From the NCBI GenBank assembly GCA_944470555.2, contig OX104127.1, forward strand, positions 114,108,741 through 114,172,740: a stretch of DNA of 64,000 nt. Reading direction: 5' to 3'. Both the position numbers and the translations under genes were made by a program. The stretch comes from Heterobilharzia americana (lineage: Eukaryota > Platyhelminthes > Trematoda > Strigeidida > Schistosomatidae). This document shows positions 1-13,300 of the stretch, piece by piece; the first letter of the stretch is position 1; every line of letters begins with the position of its first letter. Under the pieces are notes generated by a model that had not been told where the DNA came from, did not search any database, and was given only the letters and a program-made list of their open reading frames with translations.

Positions 1-3000
1 ACTCACATGTTTGGATGCAAATGAGATTTTATAACATTTCTGGTTGCTCTCCCAATCGGGGCTATGCATTTAGGAGAGGTTGTAGTCTGGGATGAATTGT
101 CTAGCTCTTGGTGATTCTGCATCTCCAGGTGGTTAAAGGGGATAGTTCTCATGTGTTGAATAGAAGTTCGTAGTGTATCTCGGTGCTCAGTGCGTTGTCT
201 TGATCCGCCATCATAATCTGCATATCGGGCGAGAAAGAGGGACATGGTGGTATGACAACTGAAGTTGGTTGTCTTAGAATTTGGGGAATCAATACTGTCA
301 ACTAGAGTATCTAAAGGGGACATGGGGAGCAAGGGACTACATAGTTCTATACTGCACCTGTGGAATACCTTTGAAGTTCTATGTAGTGCATTTCTCGTAT
401 CCTAGTTTAATCTGTACTACATATCCTTTAAGATGGTGGCTGTTCGGTATTTGTGTGCTGGCGAAAACTTTGATATACACTTATGGGGTTAGGGGAAGAT
501 AGTCACTGTAATCCTGGGGGAAGTGAGGGCAAGGGCATATATTGGGTCTAATGACCTCAGATAAAGATGGTCTCCATAACTCCCACCATCAGATCTGCCA
601 TCTCAATACATAAACAATTTCCAACGTCAAAGGTGTAGAGGCTACACCCGCTTCTGTCGTTTCTTCTACCAAAACTTCAGATAGTTGCAACAAGAGGATA
701 TCACTAGGCAATGAAGAAAGTGGACTGTGATGAGAACTTACCGATTATCTGGAAATCTAAACGCTAAACGAACAAAGGATTTAACTCGAAAAATCGAAAC
801 CCACATCATCAAGATTACCTTTGATGATGACAACAGGACATAAATGAGGGATATACCTTAATTATTCTCGACTTTCCATTATTTTGCAAAGCAATGCAAC
901 TGTGCCCCCACGGAAATAACTGTTCAACAAATAAGAACTACCAATTCCATTCACTCATTTGACTCGCCCACCGTATGAACATTTTTCAATCCTCAAACTA
1001 CTAGAATTTCTGGACGGTCACAGTGGCAACGAAAATCTGGACAGACAGTAAAATCCAGGAGATCCACTCATCTACTAACTTTAAAGTTAACATGTCCACA
1101 ACGATGCTATGCAACAGACTTTTCTAGTACTTCATCAAACAGTGAATATATCTCCTTGATAATGCTGCATACCTCAACTTGAACAGTATTGACAACGCAC
1201 TGCAAGCGGTCTGCAGTAACGGGGCATTAGGACGACGAATCAAACATGTCGACTACTTGTAACGGAAATTCGAAATTTTGCGCAACCTTGGTGTCACCAA
1301 TAGTGAAAAAAGAAAGTATGACTGAAAACGATCTAAACGTTAACACTGTATGTGCTGAAAAGTGGTACTTTCCTGTTCATTTCACAACTTGTGGAATCTG
1401 ATGTTTTTAATCGAATTCAATGACCTCCCTTCTGTACCATACAGGTTCGGTAGCATATTGTAGATTTTCCAACATATATCAATGTGGTGATGCCCGTAAA
1501 CTGGCTTTTGCCATGTTAAATTACTAATATGAGAATAAAATACTTATTTATCCGTTTATGAGCGCTTCACTGAGGCATACCCATAGAGGCGTTATCTGCC
1601 TGCCTTTGATTTATCGCCAGTATTAAGTGCATGGATCATGGTCACCAGCTTGGCCTGAGACCGGCAATGATATTAGTCTTGAGTTTTGTCTAGCCGGGTG
1701 CTTCCTAGTAGTCCATCAAGGACACAAGGACATCTGTGGTATTTTTTTCACACGGAATCGCGCTTGAGTAGATAACTGACGAGCAGTGTGACAGTGGAGA
1801 AACAAGTTCAAATAAAGTTATCTGAAGAACAGTGCGTCTAGGTAATTTGTGACTGTCATTTATGCCTCTCCTTGGGATGCAAATCAAGTAACAACGAAAG
1901 AGGGATAAATGAAAACGCAGTGCCGATGAGAACCTTGTGAGTGTCTACCTATCATCTCAGCCCGCTTAACATCAAGATACTGCATGTCTGAACCCCTGAA
2001 TTTATAAAGCTAATCGGGGAACAGCGCAGCCAGCTGCTTCCATATGCTTATATAAAACGGGAAAACTGCTTCTGGCGAAAAGTTTGACGGTCATGTGGCA
2101 TTTTTATTCTGCCTATTAATACCTAAATCTTTTGCTCCCCAACGCTATTAGTATTCAAGAAAACGTGCTGGCCATTCCATCCACTCCGTCGCATTAATTC
2201 CAGCACCGGTTTCCCTTTTATGAACTCCGTATCAGTGTCTGAATATCGTGTGATATAAAATTCCGCTGCTGCATCGTTTGCTCAACCCAAATCTGCCAAA
2301 ACCTCTTTTGTCCATTTTTCAGGTCTAAAGAATGACCCTTTTCTTTATACGCGATCTCAAATCTCGTTTGCTATTTGTCACATCACCAACAATTACATCT
2401 ACCCCACTCCTTCCAACTTTTAACCCAACCGGCCTACCAAAACATTGGCAGAAGACTGCAGAGGCTGTAACCGGGATTTTGCTCCTGTCATAAATAACTA
2501 AAGCATTGTTACTGGCCCATAGTAGTCTTGACGTGTTCGGCCTTTTAAAAGTGAGTGTGTACCAACGTTTCATGTCATGGCCGAAATCGCCTTATAACCC
2601 GTAGTGAAGACGCGAATCTCAGGAGTTCCAAAATCCTAATCGAAGCCAACTGAGTTCAAGACACTAAACTGTCAGGCAAGGAACGTTTGTTCAGACTGCA
2701 AGAGACTCGGTCGAAAATTGTTTTTCGCAGCAAAAACTATGCGAAGGATCTGACTACAAACCTTCAGTCTTACGGTTGCCATAGTGTGCTACCGAGGCAA
2801 AATGCTATGGTTCTGAGTTTCGAAACAACAACTTCTGCATAGTTGCACAACCAAGTCCAATGAGGTCAAACAAAATCAATTAACTACGTTTTGAATACTT
2901 TAAGGGAATACAACTGAAACACATGAAGTATGTTTTACGTGCTAATCCTCATATTCTCGAAGATATGTTAACAAGCCGTCCGTGCGGGTAAAACTGACAT

Positions 3001-3388
3001 ACCTTTATACAGCTTCTGTCAAGCGATAAATGTATCATTATTTTTAGCTTTAGGCTGCTCAGAGGCAATTCACAGGTCATGGAAGACTTACAATGAGGTA
3101 ACTCTAATGCCAGAAATTGATCGAACTTAATGCACACAATTGTTCGAAGCAAATCTGTGAGGTTACAGCTTTCTGCGGATAAATTTGGTTTACAGATGCC
3201 GCAAGTATTATGCAGCTCACTTAACTTCACTTTTTGTTTCTTAAAACTGTTGAATGACATTTAAAGTGCATAGAAGGTAAAAATAAACGGCACCGTCTAA
3301 ATTGCGAAAAAATGGGTCTACTATCAGTGGAGTTAAGAAGTTGTGGCAAGCGCTAATTGTTTTGTGCAGTATAACTTGCCATCTTGAC
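1..3388. other. Unassigned AT-rich DNA upstream of CR1 relic
   Basis: I see no recognisable gene here. The open frames are short (the longest are near 100 codons), overlap on both strands and carry no motif I know. The last few hundred bases may be the degraded 5' part of the CR1-like element whose reverse transcriptase becomes readable at about 3389, but I could not align them with confidence. Confidence 0.4.
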
Positions 3389-4480
3389 TTCTTCACTGTC
3401 ATAACTACTATGTGTGACCGACACCAATTAGCCCCTGTACGTTATCTAGACATCCCAAAGGCGCTGGATATAGTTGCTCACTTACTGTTAATAAGTCAGG
3501 GTCTCCAGGATTTGGCCGTCCGTTATCAGGATGGGTTATATCTTTCCTCAGTACTCGCACTCAAGCGGGGAAAGTGGACTGACACACCCCAAAACCTGCA
3601 CCAATTACCTCTAGTGTAGTTCAATGCAGTGTACTAGGTCCCCTTCTCCTTACTGTGTACTTCAGCGACGTCTGCAGCTGCTTAACACACGGCAAAGCAT
3701 TCTCATTTGATGATGATCAAAAGTTGCATGATTGTTCCTTTATGTTGATCTATCCAACCTCCAAATATTAGTACAAAGGGAGCCCGATTTAATATGCATG
3801 CGGTCCCTTGTTTGGAAACTTCATTTCAATACAAGTAGATGTGGGTGAATACGCTTTGGTGTTCCCTCGATAGAAATACAACCACGCCTTCAGTCTATGA
3901 AACTATCCGTTCTCAAAAGTGTCAATAACTTCAGGCCAAGATGCGTAGGTGGCCTCACATTTTCTGGACAGGTTACACCACATGTTTGCAAATCCAGGAC
4001 CTTATGGGGCTGCGTAATCCGTGACTCCCACTACAGAGGCCACTAGAACACTGTCTATTCGTAATGGTGGTATCAACACTAAAAAAACTAAAAGTAAAGG
4101 GTGTTCAAAGACATTTTGTATCTGGGTTACTAGGATACAGTTACGGACAGGATTGCAGTTCCAGATGCAGGACCCCAAATCTAGAACCGCTTTGGATGAG
4201 ACAGCTCAAAATTAGCCTGACACTTCTTCGATGTACTACACAAATTCACTCTTGCAGCTATTGATGAGTTTCATTTCAAACAAAATAGTCGTTACGATCT
4301 GCGCAATCATGCCTACTGAGTCACGGCGAACTCGTTTAAATCCTGTTTGCGTGTAAGTGTCTTCACCGTGAAATTCTTCCGGGTTTGGAACAGGCTTCCT
4401 GACCTCTCAATCAACCTCCGACTTTGGTGGGTTATTAATTAGGTTCTTAATACCAGAAAACTTTTCAGGCTTGCTGAGTG
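3389..4480 (+). pseudogene. CR1-like non-LTR retrotransposon, reverse transcriptase relic
   Basis: This is the RT and C-terminal region of a CR1/Perere-type LINE, spread over several frames. Seen in order: YLDIPKALDIVAH (about 3450-3480), matching the FxDxxKAFDxVxH palm motif; QCSVLGPLLLTVYFSDV (about 3625-3675), matching the QGSVLGPLLFxxYxND motif; FDDD at 3706-3717 where an FADD catalytic motif is expected; KGVQRHFVSGLLGYS and CRTPNLEPLWMRQL (4098-4205) typical of the post-RT region; and FFRVWNRLPD (about 4371-4400), matching the FxxRxxxxWNxLP C-terminal signature. The frame changes at least at 3600-3620, and stops interrupt the rest, so no protein can be made. The endonuclease domain is not recognisable upstream. 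Clade assignment rests on the C-terminal signature; the identification as a LINE RT is firm. Confidence 0.8.
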
Positions 4481-7400
4481 GGCCATAACCATCCTCTATG
4501 ACACCGTATATATCAGGCCCACTTGGGGTCTAAATGAGACCTCTTCCACGTCTTTGAAATTTCATACGTAACGCCGAAGAAACTCTCTCATAATTAAGCA
4601 CTCCATACTTAACGACGGATAGCCACATCTGCAAACAACAGCAAACATGGGACCAGGTCCCAGATTGGCAAAAAGCATGGGAAATGAATCTGTGAATGTT
4701 TAGTAGGCGGGGCCTACACAACTGATGGCATAGTAAGGAAGGTCAAGGTGCTGAGAAACAGGCATATAAAAAACAAATGCCTCATCGAACTTCTGTTCTC
4801 TTTTCTCTGCCTGCTGCGTGTAGTTCCTTCATTCTGGTTGTGGGAAGACCCCTGAACTTTGAATGTGGCCTCGGTTTTAACTGAAATGCAATTGTTAGAG
4901 GGACAAACTTGAGCTGAGACCACCCATTTTGGGTCCAGTATTGGCGCTCCGCTCACAAAGTCAAAGTACAATGTAGATAAACCAGTAATATCCTTCGAAC
5001 TACAACTTGGTGATTGTCAAGACCCAGGATTCATCACAAAGGTAAGCAGGAACGTGTCATACCTACTAACCAGAAGATCATTATGGACAGGGACAATGGC
5101 AGACGAAAGTTTCTGGACGCCCACTCCATGCACTCGAACAAACCTACCGCATCTGTATTCTGTAGTTGAGAAAAGCAGATATTCGGCCTTCAACGGCATC
5201 TGTTCATGCATGAGCTTTTCATCACTATTAGTAAGCAAAATATGACAAACATGACACTGGAAATAGTAGCGTCAAGCCATATTTTCTCTTCCGAGTAACC
5301 CTTGTTATACGTAAATGCAAACCCTGGTCAGTTGCCTGTAGCGTCAGTCGTGCATACGTATTCTGTTGTTATCCTACATTTTATTTACATGGAACGCAAA
5401 CATTCCAGCCGTCAAAATTACTTTCACTAAGGCAACGTGCAATTTTCATATGAATTTATTTGTGCTTACAAAAATTGTGTGTATATTGTATACTAAGGAA
5501 TACGTACTCTAGTTACTCGCTGAAGGCATTTTGTTCCTTAGGACCACCTCATCCTTTAGGCTGCAGCTGGTGAGACTGGGTTTCTTCTCTAACGCATAAC
5601 ACGTAAACTGCAGCATACGTAAGCTTTCTGTAACCCAGTGGATCACATTTTAACCGGATAATCCTTGTTTTTGCGGTATTTCATCGCCGATGTCCATTAA
5701 GAAGCTCGTGGTTTTTTGGTAGAGCTCGGCAAACATCTCAGTCCGTTGGACGACTTATGTTCATTACTGTTCAGTTTATTTTGGTGCACTTGTATCAGTT
5801 AGTATTTTCACATCAGTGTACTCAGTTCAGTTTAAATTAAATGAGCGAGGATGACCACTGCACACAAAATACAAATTGAGGCTATGACACTTAGAGGGGA
5901 GTGATATCCATGTAAAACATCAAAATTTACTTGTTATGTAGGTTGAGATCCTGTACAGTAATTAGAGGCTAAGAAGGAAGACAAAGCCACTGATGTGCAC
6001 TGAACTATCTTCATTTAAGGAATAACGAATTGACGTCACTCAAAACATTTCGGTATGCTGAGAATCATTTCCAGCACCATTACTTGTTTGGTGTGGTCAG
6101 ATTAGCACATCTCAGAGTAAAGATGTTTTCTGTCTGAAAAAGCAGTGTTTAGTGAATCACAGCTATATATAAAAATGCACCCTTACAAGGATACGTAGTC
6201 GGTTGCAAGGTGAACCAAAATGCAGTAACTGTGGACTATGGCGCATTTGGCAGCGCAGATTCACGTGCAACGAGGCTGATAATAAAATGATAAATTAACG
6301 CTTACGCACCATGTGGCCAGTATTTGATCGTGGCTTTTATCCTATGCACTTAATACTGCTACTTCACAATTTACGATGTGGTACAGTGTCAGGCTATTGC
6401 ATCCGCTTGCAGGTTAATCAGCGCAGGAGGATAGTGATTGATTATCCTTCATGGCCTCATGGCTGTTGTCCATTCCCGACCACGGTGAACTCCGTGAGTA
6501 CGAAATAAAGCGAACGCAGCACCATTTACAAATGCTGACAAGAACGCCAACTTCTCTCACTAAACAACTCAAGTATTTATGATAAGTACATCGAAAGCAG
6601 TTGACTTCTAAGCCTTCCCATGTAGTGCTCATTTTTCAATCTTATTACCCTATTAGATAGGTGAAGAAGAGGGAGCAACAAAACCAGTGCTTCTGGAATT
6701 CAGTCTGCATGGTAGCTACGCTCATTCAACGACTTCTCTGGATCAACATTGTTCACCTGAAGCCAAAACGCACCGCTTTACCCAAATTAAGCACTACCAC
6801 TCTGTTTATCGGGAACATATGAAGACTGCAATGGCTGAAGGTCAACGTTACCTAGCCTAACATTAACCACCTACTTTCCCTCAGTTTCCAGCTCCTTTGT
6901 TTACTGTCCACCCATGAAATGTGAGGCAGAATTCGAGGCCCAAATGCGTGTAAGGGCGTTTATCGAACATATGCAAAACTTACAGTTGCTGCACAAATAT
7001 GGTGTGCATTAGCAAGTGCTAATTTTATACTTCTCCAGCTGTTTCATCGGATCCATTTCAATGTCTATTTCAGTTTGTGGCTCAAAGTGTTCCACATGCC
7101 TGCTTCTTATATCTTACCGTATGTGTTCTTTATGCAGGGTAACAACCATAATGTTTACAAACAAAACCGGGGTTTTGAATTCGATGTTTTTAGCCAACAT
7201 AACTGTCCTGAAAGTTGTAGGGCCAGAACTTTGTATCGATTCCATTATAACGCTATCAGTCCCACACAGACACATACAAATAATAATAGCTGTAAGTACG
7301 TTTAATTTATGTTTAGACTTGTGTACGCCGATGAGTTCGTTTTATTGTCATCATTCAAAATCATATTTTCTGGCCGTCATGACATCAAGGGTAGTAAGTA

Positions 7401-9091
7401 CCTAAGCCACCTGCGGTTTAACTTTATAAACACGTCAACTTGTTCTATAACCATCTGTTCCCAGTAATGTGTTCAGGGAAGTTTCACGGTGTATGCGGAT
7501 GAAACTTAGCAAATAGGCAGAAAAGTACTAGAAATGCTTATTATCCATGAAGAGAAACTGCAGTATCCCGACAGACAAGGAACTAGGGTAGGGTGGTATG
7601 GGAAATTTTAGCGTTTACCTCCCTCGCTCCAGTAGATATTTTTTCCGAACCCCTATCTGAAATTTTGCCTTTGTCTTTGCTATTCAGAAAATGGTAGCTT
7701 CAGTGCCAGGCATCTTCGGTGAAATCGATCTGGGGCATTGCATCAGTACGTTATCCACTGCCAGCCTTCGTTGAATAATAACAACGACGGTCAAAAATCA
7801 ATGGTCTCCTATTTTATGTGGCTCCAAGTGAACGACACAGTAGTTTGGCACACGTGTGGCAGTTTTTTCAGTAGTTATCTTGGGGAAAATCCACTTTCAG
7901 TTCCCTTGGTTGCGGCTAGGGGTGGAAATCAGGATACTCGTTTTGCCCTGAATTCCAGTGCCAGCCGCAATCAAGTCAGTTACAACGACAAGTATTAAGA
8001 CATTATCGTGGTATCCGCGTAACAGCTCATTTGCTGGCAGAGTTTGATCAGTTCGATCCAGTAAAACAATGGGGAGTTGCGAGTGCCAGGAAATCATGAA
8101 AAGTCAGTGTTTTTTGAGCATGTTTTTCACTGGAGGAGTTGAGACCGGTTATTATAATGCAGTACCCAGGTAACCGGTTACACTGAAAGAAAGTTAATTT
8201 GGCTTTAAGCCCTCCCCCATGTTCATTAAGCGATCACTTCTAGAACTGATTGGAAGGTTGAACATATGAAGAACCAAGCCATTGATCCAACTGTAGGGCT
8301 GTAAGGTATAATATCGTCTCTTCTGCCAAGGCGTAAAGGGAAAGCTGGAAAAATCATAGCAGCGGCCAGGTACCTACCTTCTGTACAAATTCTCGTTGGT
8401 TGAATTTTTCAAGACACAAGTTGGTTGCTGGAGTGAAGTAAGGTCTTAGATAACTAGTACTTAGAATCTACAACAAATAATTGATGCCCTTGGGCGCTTC
8501 TAAAGTGACCGTAGCATTTGGATTGCCTCAACTGCATGTGCGCCAAAATTAGCCGCTATTTTCAGGCTTCAGCTAGTGATCGATCCCAGGTCTTTGTTCC
8601 GGGACACAAGGTGGAAATAATCCGCCCACAAACTAGTGACTAGGCCCCCCACGACCAGGGTGCATTAGTGGGCTCTTCTTAAAGGGAATCTCCAAACTCC
8701 ATGGGTGGGATGGTTTGGTCATTTTTCCGTGACCAGCTGGAAGTGTGCATATAGGTCACCCTGCAGATGTCCGTAAAGTCTGCAAATGGCACAGGTGCGG
8801 ATTCGAACAATTCCAGTGATACCAGAGTCGCAAGTGAATAAGTGAACACAAAATAACACCCTAAGGTCCCTGATTATTTTCAGTTTCCATTCTTTCGGCA
8901 ACTCACGTGCCCTGACTCTCGGTTACGTTTTATGTAGCCGGTCCATGACACACCTCGTCGTTCAACTGTCAACGAATGAAATAAACTTCCTCATCAAACC
9001 TGTTAGACACACAATGCAAAACAGCTTTCTGAAGACGGCAAACACCACTTAAACCGGTAGTTAATCGTTATCAGCCTCCGGCTGTTGCTCA
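4481..9091. other. Unassigned DNA between CR1 relic and LTR element
   Basis: No host gene or domain is recognisable. Open frames are short and mutually overlapping. A stretch at about 5300-5330 (TTGTTATACGTAAATGCAAA) resembles the conserved tail found at 28735-28790 and 39294-39350 and may be a scrap of the same RTE-like family. At about 8565-8645 a minus-strand stretch has a B-box-like GGGATCGATCA, possibly a decayed tRNA-derived repeat; this is weak. Confidence 0.35.
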
Positions 9092-9415
9092 CGTAGCGTC
9101 ACACACTCCCCCAAAATCAATAGCCTAGGGTTTGACGACTTTCAACTTTGATGCTGACCTTGATAGTTTAACTGGACTCGCTAAGCTGAAGGCACCCGGT
9201 CAAGCATCCTCACCATTTGGCACGCTGTCGTGTTACGTTGCACTGCTCATATTTGACTCTCTAGCCGGTTAGTTGGAACGCATCGGTATCCTGGTACAAC
9301 CATCCAAATATACTATTCCATCCGACTACTCTATCGTATTCGCGGGTACATGACAAGTCCGAATAATTAGTGATTGGTTCTTGCGTCTGTCAATTTCGTA
9401 CCAGGACAAATCCTA
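9092..9415 (+). repeat. 5' LTR
   Basis: It starts CGTAGCGTCACACACTCC where the 3' copy starts TGTAACGTCACACACTCC, and runs to ...GGACAAATCCTA. Compared with the 3' LTR I see differences at the first base (C versus T), the fifth base (G versus A) and about base 38 (G versus A); all are transitions. The usual TG start has been lost in this copy. Confidence 0.92.
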
Positions 9416-9418
9416 GAT

Positions 9419-9437
9419 TGGTGAGCCCGACGTGATC
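9419..9437 (+). promoter_or_regulatory. Primer-binding site for tRNA-Trp
   Basis: TGGTGAGCCCGACGTGATC lies three bases after the 5' LTR. It is complementary to CCA plus the 3' end of animal tRNA-Trp with one mismatch (G for C at position 7). Minus-strand DNA synthesis would start here. tRNA-Trp priming is characteristic of the CsRn1 lineage. Confidence 0.85.
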
Positions 9438-9489
9438 ACATATCGCGACCAACAACAGATATTGAATTAGTGAGCCCGTTCCACTTTAT

Positions 9490-10384
9490 ATGTGTATGTT
9501 ATTTTCATTTCGAAAACATTTATATATCCATTTACTACACTTTCTCATGTCCTACCACACCCTCAAGCTTATTCGTGTTAAGCCGACCACGAACACCATC
9601 CAACTCGTGCTATACTGGCCAGACAATGCGGAAACATGGTTTCTGTATGCCGAGGCAGATTTTCGAGAACAGGGCGTCTCAGATCCTTATTTTCGATTTC
9701 TTGCTGTCATACGTTAACTGCTGCAGGAATCAGATAGACATGTTAGGGCACACATGTTTAGTCCTGAAGTAAGTGATCCTTATGCACTTCTCAAGGCAGC
9801 ATTCTTAAAGAAAAGCCATCTCGCAGATCGCCAGCGCCTGGACGAATTACTTCTCAACATCGAGCTGGGCAGCCACTCGGCTACTGAAGTCCTCGCACGC
9901 ATGCGAGAAGTAATCGACCTACGAATGTTCGACGATGGCCTTTTCCGAGAACTATTTCCCTCGAAACCACCACAACTGGTGCAAACCGTGTTGGTGACAC
10001 CGCAGTCAGTCCCACTCGATGGCCTGGCAGCCTCGGTAGATAAAATACTGGAGATTTCTAGCAGACCCGTCTCCAAAGTATATTCTGTCTGCGGCAAACC
10101 AGAGCCAGCATTTTTAGATGACCAAGCTGTGCAGCTCTGTTAAACAGTTGCTACGATCTCGAAGTCCTGGTTCACTTAGAACTCCATAGAAACGCGTCTT
10201 AGAGCATCGCAGCAACTCTCGCGGTTGCCCCAAAACTAAACCTAACAGGGTGGAAAACCCTGGATGGTGCTGGTTCCACAATACTTACGGAGACGAAGTC
10301 AGAAAATGTCGGAAACAGTGCAGTTTTAACAAGGACACAAACTCGGGAAACGGTCACGCCGGCACGTGGTCACGGCAACCGTAG
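9490..10384 (+). pseudogene. gag: gag of the LTR element, broken
   Basis: Capsid and nucleocapsid region. Frame 1 carries WFLYAEADFREQGVSDPYF (about 9637-9693), a capsid-like segment, then an in-frame TAA at 9715-9717, and then continues in the same frame (ALLKAAF, LPSKPP-like blocks) to a TAA at 10141-10143. The nucleocapsid part is in the next frame: from about 10130 a basic stretch (QLLRSRSPGS), a TAG at 10180-10182, and a Cys-His box C-X2-H-X9-C-X3-C at 10268-10321. That box is unlike the usual CCHC knuckle and suits the CsRn1 group. The frame ends at TAG 10382-10384. At least two stops and one frame change disable it. The true start codon is uncertain. Confidence 0.8.
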
Positions 10385-13300
10385 CCAACGGAAAAAGCCG
10401 TTTGCTGTAAGTCACCGACATTAAAACGAAAGTCCGCTACCTCGTCGACACCGGCGCAGAAGTTGGCGTTCTTCCGGCACCCATAAAGGAGCGTCATCAC
10501 GGCCCATCCTTCAGTCTCCAAGCCGCCAACTGCAAGGCAATCGTGACATCTGGGAGACAGTATGCCGCCACAACTTAGGTGTACGTAAACCTATCCACTG
10601 AATTTTCCTCCTGGCCGACGTCTCTGTCCATCATTGGCATAGATTTGCTAAACCATTACGATCTACTCGTAGATGCTCGCTGTCGACGACTGATAGATAA
10701 CGACACAAAGTTATCTGTTGGCGGCACCACCTATGTAGGTCCGAGTTTAGCCATCGTTAGAACCAAACAATCAGGAGACGCGTCCTACCAAGCAGTTTTC
10801 GAGAAATATCTGGAGTTGCGACAACCAAAGCACACTCTTCCGTGCATAACCAGCAATGTTATGCATCACGTCACAACCACAGGCCCACCTGTGGCATCCA
10901 AAGCGTGCCGTTTAGCCCCCGATAAGCTCCAAACGGCGAAAAATGAATTCGACCATATGCTCGACCTGGGCATTATCAGACCGTCAAACAGTCCTTGGGC
11001 ATCGCCATTGCACATGGTTCCCAAAAAGGATAGCAACGACTGGCGTCCAACCGGTGATTACCGAAGGCTTAACGCCAAAACAACTCCGGACTGCTACCCG
11101 ATACTCACGTTTACGATTTGACTGCAACCTTATGCGGAATGAACATTTTCTCCAAAATCGACTTGGTCAAAGCGTACAACCAGATACCTATGGCAGCAGA
11201 AGATATCGCGAAAACAGCCATTATTACTCCTTTTGGCCTGTTTGAATTCCTGCGCATGCCATTTGGTCTTCGGAATGCAGCACAAACATTCCAACGCTTT
11301 ATGGATGATGTCTTCCGTGGTTTGAATTTTGTTCATGTCTACATCGATGACTGTCTAATTGCGAGTCCAGATAAGGAAACACACCTTAAACATTTGGACC
11401 TCGCATTCGAAAGACTCAAAAAATGGCATCACAGTCAACTTACAGAAGTGTGAAATAGGAGTTGAATCACTCAGCTTCCTTGGGCATACCATTGACAACA
11501 AAGGTATACGCCCATTGAGAGATAAAGTGGCGGCTATCACAAACTATCCAGAGCCGACCACTGTGAAACATCTCCGCACTTTCAATGGCCTGGTAAGTTA
11601 TTACCGAAGGTTTATCCCTAACTGTGCCTCTGTCATGAGACCACTAACAGATCTACTTCGAGGAACTGCGAAGTTCGTGTCTCTGGACAACGCGGCTAGA
11701 CTTGCTTTCTCTAAAGTCAAGGAAGCCATTTCGAACGCAACCATGCTTATGCATCATGACCCCAATGCTCCTCTGAGTATTGCTGTTGATGCATCTGATT
11801 CAGCAATTGGAGCAGTTTTGCAACAGTTGACTGACAACCAGTGGCAACCGTTAGCCTTTTTCTCGAGGCGGCTGCAAGACGCGGAAACAAGATACAGTAC
11901 ATTTGGTAGGGAACTCCTAGCCATGTACTGTTCTGTACGCCATTTTCGACATTCTGTGGAAGGTCGTGATTTCATTATTTTCACAGACCACAAACCGTTA
12001 ACCTTTTCCCTCAGCTCGGCGTCTGACAAATACTCCCCGCGTGAGTCGCGACAGCTGGATTACATTTCCCAGTTCACGTCAGACATCCGCCACATTTCTG
12101 GAGCAAATAACTCCCCAGCCGACGCACTATCACGAATAGCTTCGATAAATCATATCGAGGGCGTTGATCTCGTTGAACTAGCTCGGCGTCAAAAGGAAGA
12201 CCTTGAGCTGCATCACGAGTTGTCGTCCACAACTCTCAAACTGCGACTTTGTCCAGCTGGATCAGACAAGGATATAATTTTGTGCGATGTCTCTGCTAGT
12301 CAACCACGCCCAATAGTTCCGAAGATTTGTCGACGCAACGTCTTCAATACGTTGCACAAACTCCCTCATCCAGGTGTACGAGCCACCATTAGGCTTATGC
12401 ACAACGTTTCTGCTGGCCTGTGATGAACAAGGAAGTTAAGGGATGGGCTTGGTCGTGCTTAGCTTGTCAAAAGTGCAAAGTCATATGACACATGAAAAGC
12501 CCTTTAGGCTCTTTTCTAGCCCCAGACATGCGTTTCGACAACGTCCATGTAGATATTGTAGGACCCCTACCAGAATCTAATGGATGCACCTACCTTTTCA
12601 CTTGTGTTGATCGTTTCACATGATGACCAGAAGCAGTGCCTATTAAGAACACTACTGCTGGAACAATAGCTCATGTTTTCGTAGAAAGATGGATCGCGAA
12701 CTTCGGATGTCCATCTTACGTCACAACCGACCGTGGGCGCCAATTTGAGTGTGGATTACTTCACGCTCTGACAGCATTTTTAGGTTGCACCCGGTTCCGA
12801 AAGCTTCCCTTTCAGCTGCAAACATACCTCAATGGACCGAGGCTCTGCCTTTAGCCCTACTGGGTATTCGTGACGCCTTGAAAGTTGATGCCGGATGTAC
12901 CCCTGCACAACTGGTTTATGGGACCACTGTTCGCCTACCAGGCGAGTTTGTTTCTCCTTCAACTTTCAAACGTCTTTCCGACAGGGTGTCGTACGTGACT
13001 GGGCTTACAAATGCAACGCGTTCAGTTAGGACTCCTCCGGTTAGACCTCAAACGACTTATGTCTTCGATCACTCCATTTTACAAAAGACATCGCACGTGT
13101 TTATTCGCCACGACGCCGTTCGTCGACCACTTGAACCACCCAACGACTGGCCATTCAAAGTGATCAAGCGACACGAGAAATTCTACATAAGTGAGCGAGG
13201 CAGACTTGAAGATACTGTCAGTATCGACCGTTTGAAACCAGCTTATTTCGAAGGCAACACCATTTTAAGCGACGTTTCAGCTCACTACAGCCGATTGACG

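Noticed and set aside
2325..2573. 82-codon minus-strand open frame with a fairly protein-like composition
   Set aside because: No motif, no splice sites of quality, no repeat match that I could support.
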